Origin: Bacteroidales bacterium
GTDB taxonomy: Bacteria; Bacteroidota; Bacteroidia; Bacteroidales; UBA932
Assembly (NCBI GenBank): GCA_017383945.1
Contig: JAFNUQ010000114.1
Coordinates: 1 to 8,135, forward strand
Length of the DNA: 8,135 nucleotides
Direction of reading: 5' to 3'
Under the pieces are notes generated by a model. That model saw only the letters and a list, made by a program, of their open reading frames with translations. It was not told the DNA's origin and searched no databases. Shown here in pieces: positions 6,700 to 8,135 of the stretch. How positions within the stretch are numbered: position 1 is the stretch's first letter; the number at the start of each line of letters is the position of its first letter. The position numbers were made by a program, and so were the translations under genes.

Positions 6700-7167
6700 A
6701 TGCAACCAGAAGCTATTTTTCCATTAGATCCTGAGAAAATCTATTTCTCTATGGATGAGCTCACGCTCGAGACAGAAGAAGGACCAGTCACTCTCCGAAT
6801 GGGTGCTTGGTTAAATTTTGACCCTGTCCGCATCCATAAGATGATTAATAAGGATAAGATCCTTCAAGTTGATACACTTGAAGTTCTTAACCCTCTGGTG
6901 AGCAAGTTGCGTAGAGCAGATCCTGAATATTACAAGAAATTTATGGGTTTGCGTCTGGTGGTAGACTATCCCGGATATAGCACCGGCATCATAGCTAAGA
7001 TTCCATTTGAAAATGACCCTGTCGGATTTTACAAATGGTGGAGAAAGGGGAAGCACGAGGATAAGGTATACCTTTCCTTGGGCAATCAGATCCTTCTTTT
7101 CCAAAAGGTCGCAATGATGGAGCCGAAGCTCATCCTCAAGAAAGATCTTGAACTCCTAAAACGATAA
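6700..7167 (+). CDS. Unrecognised 155-residue protein upstream of gcvT
   Basis: I do not recognise a family. The product is a soluble-looking protein of 155 residues with no signal peptide and no membrane segment. The first half mixes acidic stretches (DELTLETEEGPVTL) with a Lys-rich turn (MINKDKI). The middle has a hydrophobic strand-like segment (GLRLVVDY, about 83-90). After it comes an aromatic, basic patch (GFYKWWRKGKHEDK) and a strand-like YLSLGNQILLFQ. The C-terminus is Lys/Leu-rich (LILKKDLELLKR) and probably helical. It is likely a real gene: it has a -7-like box at a typical distance, fills the space between flanking genes, uses codons like its neighbours, and its TAA lies 4 bp before the gcvT ATG. 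The shared transcript suggests, but does not show, a link with the glycine cleavage system or one-carbon metabolism. Confidence 0.75.
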   Translation: MQPEAIFPLDPEKIYFSMDELTLETEEGPVTLRMGAWLNFDPVRIHKMINKDKILQVDTLEVLNPLVSKLRRADPEYYKKFMGLRLVVDYPGYSTGIIAKIPFENDPVGFYKWWRKGKHEDKVYLSLGNQILLFQKVAMMEPKLILKKDLELLKR

Positions 7168-7171
7168 TACA

Positions 7172-8135
7172 ATGGATACACAACTCAAAAAGACTTGTCT
7201 GCACGAGTGCCATATGGAACTTGGTGCCAAGATGAGTCCCTTCGGTGGTTTTGATATGCCTATCCAGTATTCTGGAATCATCGACGAGCACAATGCTGTG
7301 CGCAATGATGTCGGCGTATTTGACGTGTCTCACATGGGTGAGATATTCGTTTCCGGCCCAGATTCTTTAAAGTACGTTAACCACATTTTCACCAACGACG
7401 TCACCAATCTTGAAGAAGGAAAGATCCTTTATGGTATGATGTTATACCCAGATGGTGGTACTGTTGATGATCTTCTAGTTTATAAGGAGTTTGACAGTGA
7501 AGCTTTTCTGCTCGTTGTCAATGCATCCAACATTGACAAGGATTATGCTTGGCTTCTCGAGCAGACTGAAGGTTTTGATGTAGTTGTAGAAAACCGCTCA
7601 GAAGAGTGGGGCCAGGTTGCCGTTCAGGGACCACAGGCAGAGAAAGCAGTGTGCGAGGTCCTCGGATATCCTCAGGCAGCACCACTTGAGTTCTATACTT
7701 TCTGCAATGTTGAAGTAGACGGCACAAGAGTGATCATCAGCCGCAGCGGCTATACAGGAGAAGACGGATTTGAAATCTATGCAACTCCTGAGCTCACAGT
7801 TAAATACTGGAATCAGCTTCTTGCAGCAGGTGTTAAACCTTGCGGTCTCGGCTGTAGAGATACCCTCCGCTTTGAAGCAGGTCTTCCACTTTATGGCGAT
7901 GAGCTCAGCGCTGAAATCAGCCCTGTAATGTCAGGCTTGAGCATGTTCTGCAAGCTTGATAAGGCCGAATTTGTGGGCAAGTAAGATATCGAAGAGCAGA
8001 AGGCAAATGGTCCAGCCAAGAAAGTGATCGGCCTCGAGATGGAAGGCGCTGCCGTTCCTCGCGCGGGCTATCCTGTTGAGCTTGCTGATGGCACACAGGT
8101 GGGCGTTGTAACTACCGGTTATCATTCGATTTCTC
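7172..8135 (+). pseudogene. gcvT: gcvT, aminomethyltransferase of glycine cleavage, broken by in-frame TAA (3' end beyond window)
   Basis: Intact GcvT (T-protein) takes the aminomethyl group from lipoylated H-protein, passes the methylene to tetrahydrofolate and releases ammonia, in the cytoplasm. The first 270 codons are a clear match: LGAKMSPFGGFDMPIQYSG near the N-terminus, EHNAVRNDVGVFDVSHMGE, PDGGTVDDLLVYK at 93-105 with the conserved Asp99-Asp100, and SRSGYTGEDGFEIY at 190-203. Codon 271 is TAA (7982-7984) within FVGK-stop-DIEEQK. The same frame then continues without a stop to the window edge and still reads like GcvT (AKKVIGLEME, then VGVVTTGYHSIS, part of the C-terminal barrel domain). 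Relatives usually have Glu after the FxGK/R, so one GAA-to-TAA change explains the break. Without the last quarter (family about 360 residues) the shortened product is unlikely to work. A sequencing or assembly error is a real alternative. The start at 7172 gives the usual family N-terminus, 4 bp after the preceding gene. Confidence 0.85.
7982..7984 (+). other. Premature in-frame TAA in gcvT
   Basis: TAA stands where GcvT proteins usually have Glu. Homology resumes in the same frame directly after it, so this is a point change and not a frameshift. TAA also ends two other genes in the window (the porin and the 155-residue gene), which argues against TAA being read as an amino acid here. Confidence 0.9.

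Noticed and set aside
7982..7984. TAA recoded as an amino acid (alternative genetic code)
   Set aside because: TAA ends the porin gene and the 155-residue gene at sensible places, and TAG ends three others. No other in-frame TAA occurs within the well-supported genes.
7172..7984. A naturally short GcvT-like protein ending at codon 270
   Set aside because: The frame after the stop still encodes recognisable GcvT C-terminal sequence, so the short form is better explained as a damaged full-length gene.
1..8135. Insertion sequences, CRISPR repeats, tRNA genes, toxin-antitoxin or phage-defence genes
   Set aside because: I found no transposase motifs, terminal repeats, regularly spaced repeats or cloverleaf-like segments. 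Every gene-sized stretch is accounted for by the listed genes.

Overview
The window looks like a chromosomal segment of a Bacteroidota bacterium, most likely of the order Bacteroidales. The evidence is a type III glutamine synthetase of the Bacteroides GlnN kind, a porin resembling the Bacteroidota phosphate-selective-porin-like family, start codons without Shine-Dalgarno sequences, and several copies of an octamer matching the Bacteroidota -7 promoter box (TAnnTTTG). I see no mobile element, CRISPR array, tRNA or rRNA. The genes are mostly housekeeping, and nothing suggests recent transfer.

Layout, left to right: (1) 1-1841, minus strand: nadE, NAD+ synthetase with an N-terminal amidase domain, its 3' end lost at the window edge. 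(2) 1936-4116, plus: glnN, glutamine synthetase III. (3) 4117-5253, minus: outer-membrane porin. (4) 5350-6057, plus: CDP-alcohol phosphatidyltransferase, an integral membrane protein. (5) 6035-6637, minus: short arginase/ureohydrolase-fold protein; its true start may be 6622. (6) 6700-7167, plus: unrecognised 155-residue protein. (7) 7172 to the window edge, plus: gcvT, aminomethyltransferase of the glycine cleavage system, interrupted by an in-frame TAA at 7982-7984.

The first six genes strictly alternate in strand, so most are single-gene transcription units. They form three divergent pairs with 62-96 bp between the starts, and two tail-to-tail pairs with no spacer: glnN and the porin have abutting stop codons, and the phosphatidyltransferase and arginase-like genes overlap by 23 bp. 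Only the 155-residue gene and gcvT look like an operon (4 bp gap). Several products touch ammonia or amide nitrogen: NadE consumes ammonia or glutamine, GlnN fixes ammonia, the arginase fold usually hydrolyses a guanidino-type C-N bond, and the glycine cleavage system releases ammonia. This may be coincidence.

No clearly new multi-gene system is visible. The most notable points are: (a) the NadE amidase domain appears to have lost its catalytic cysteine (Ala167 in a gap-free match to the family motif), although the synthetase domain looks intact; (b) gcvT carries a single in-frame nonsense codon, with recognisable GcvT sequence continuing after it; (c) promoter position argues for a later start in the arginase-like gene; (d) an unrecognised protein is apparently co-transcribed with gcvT.
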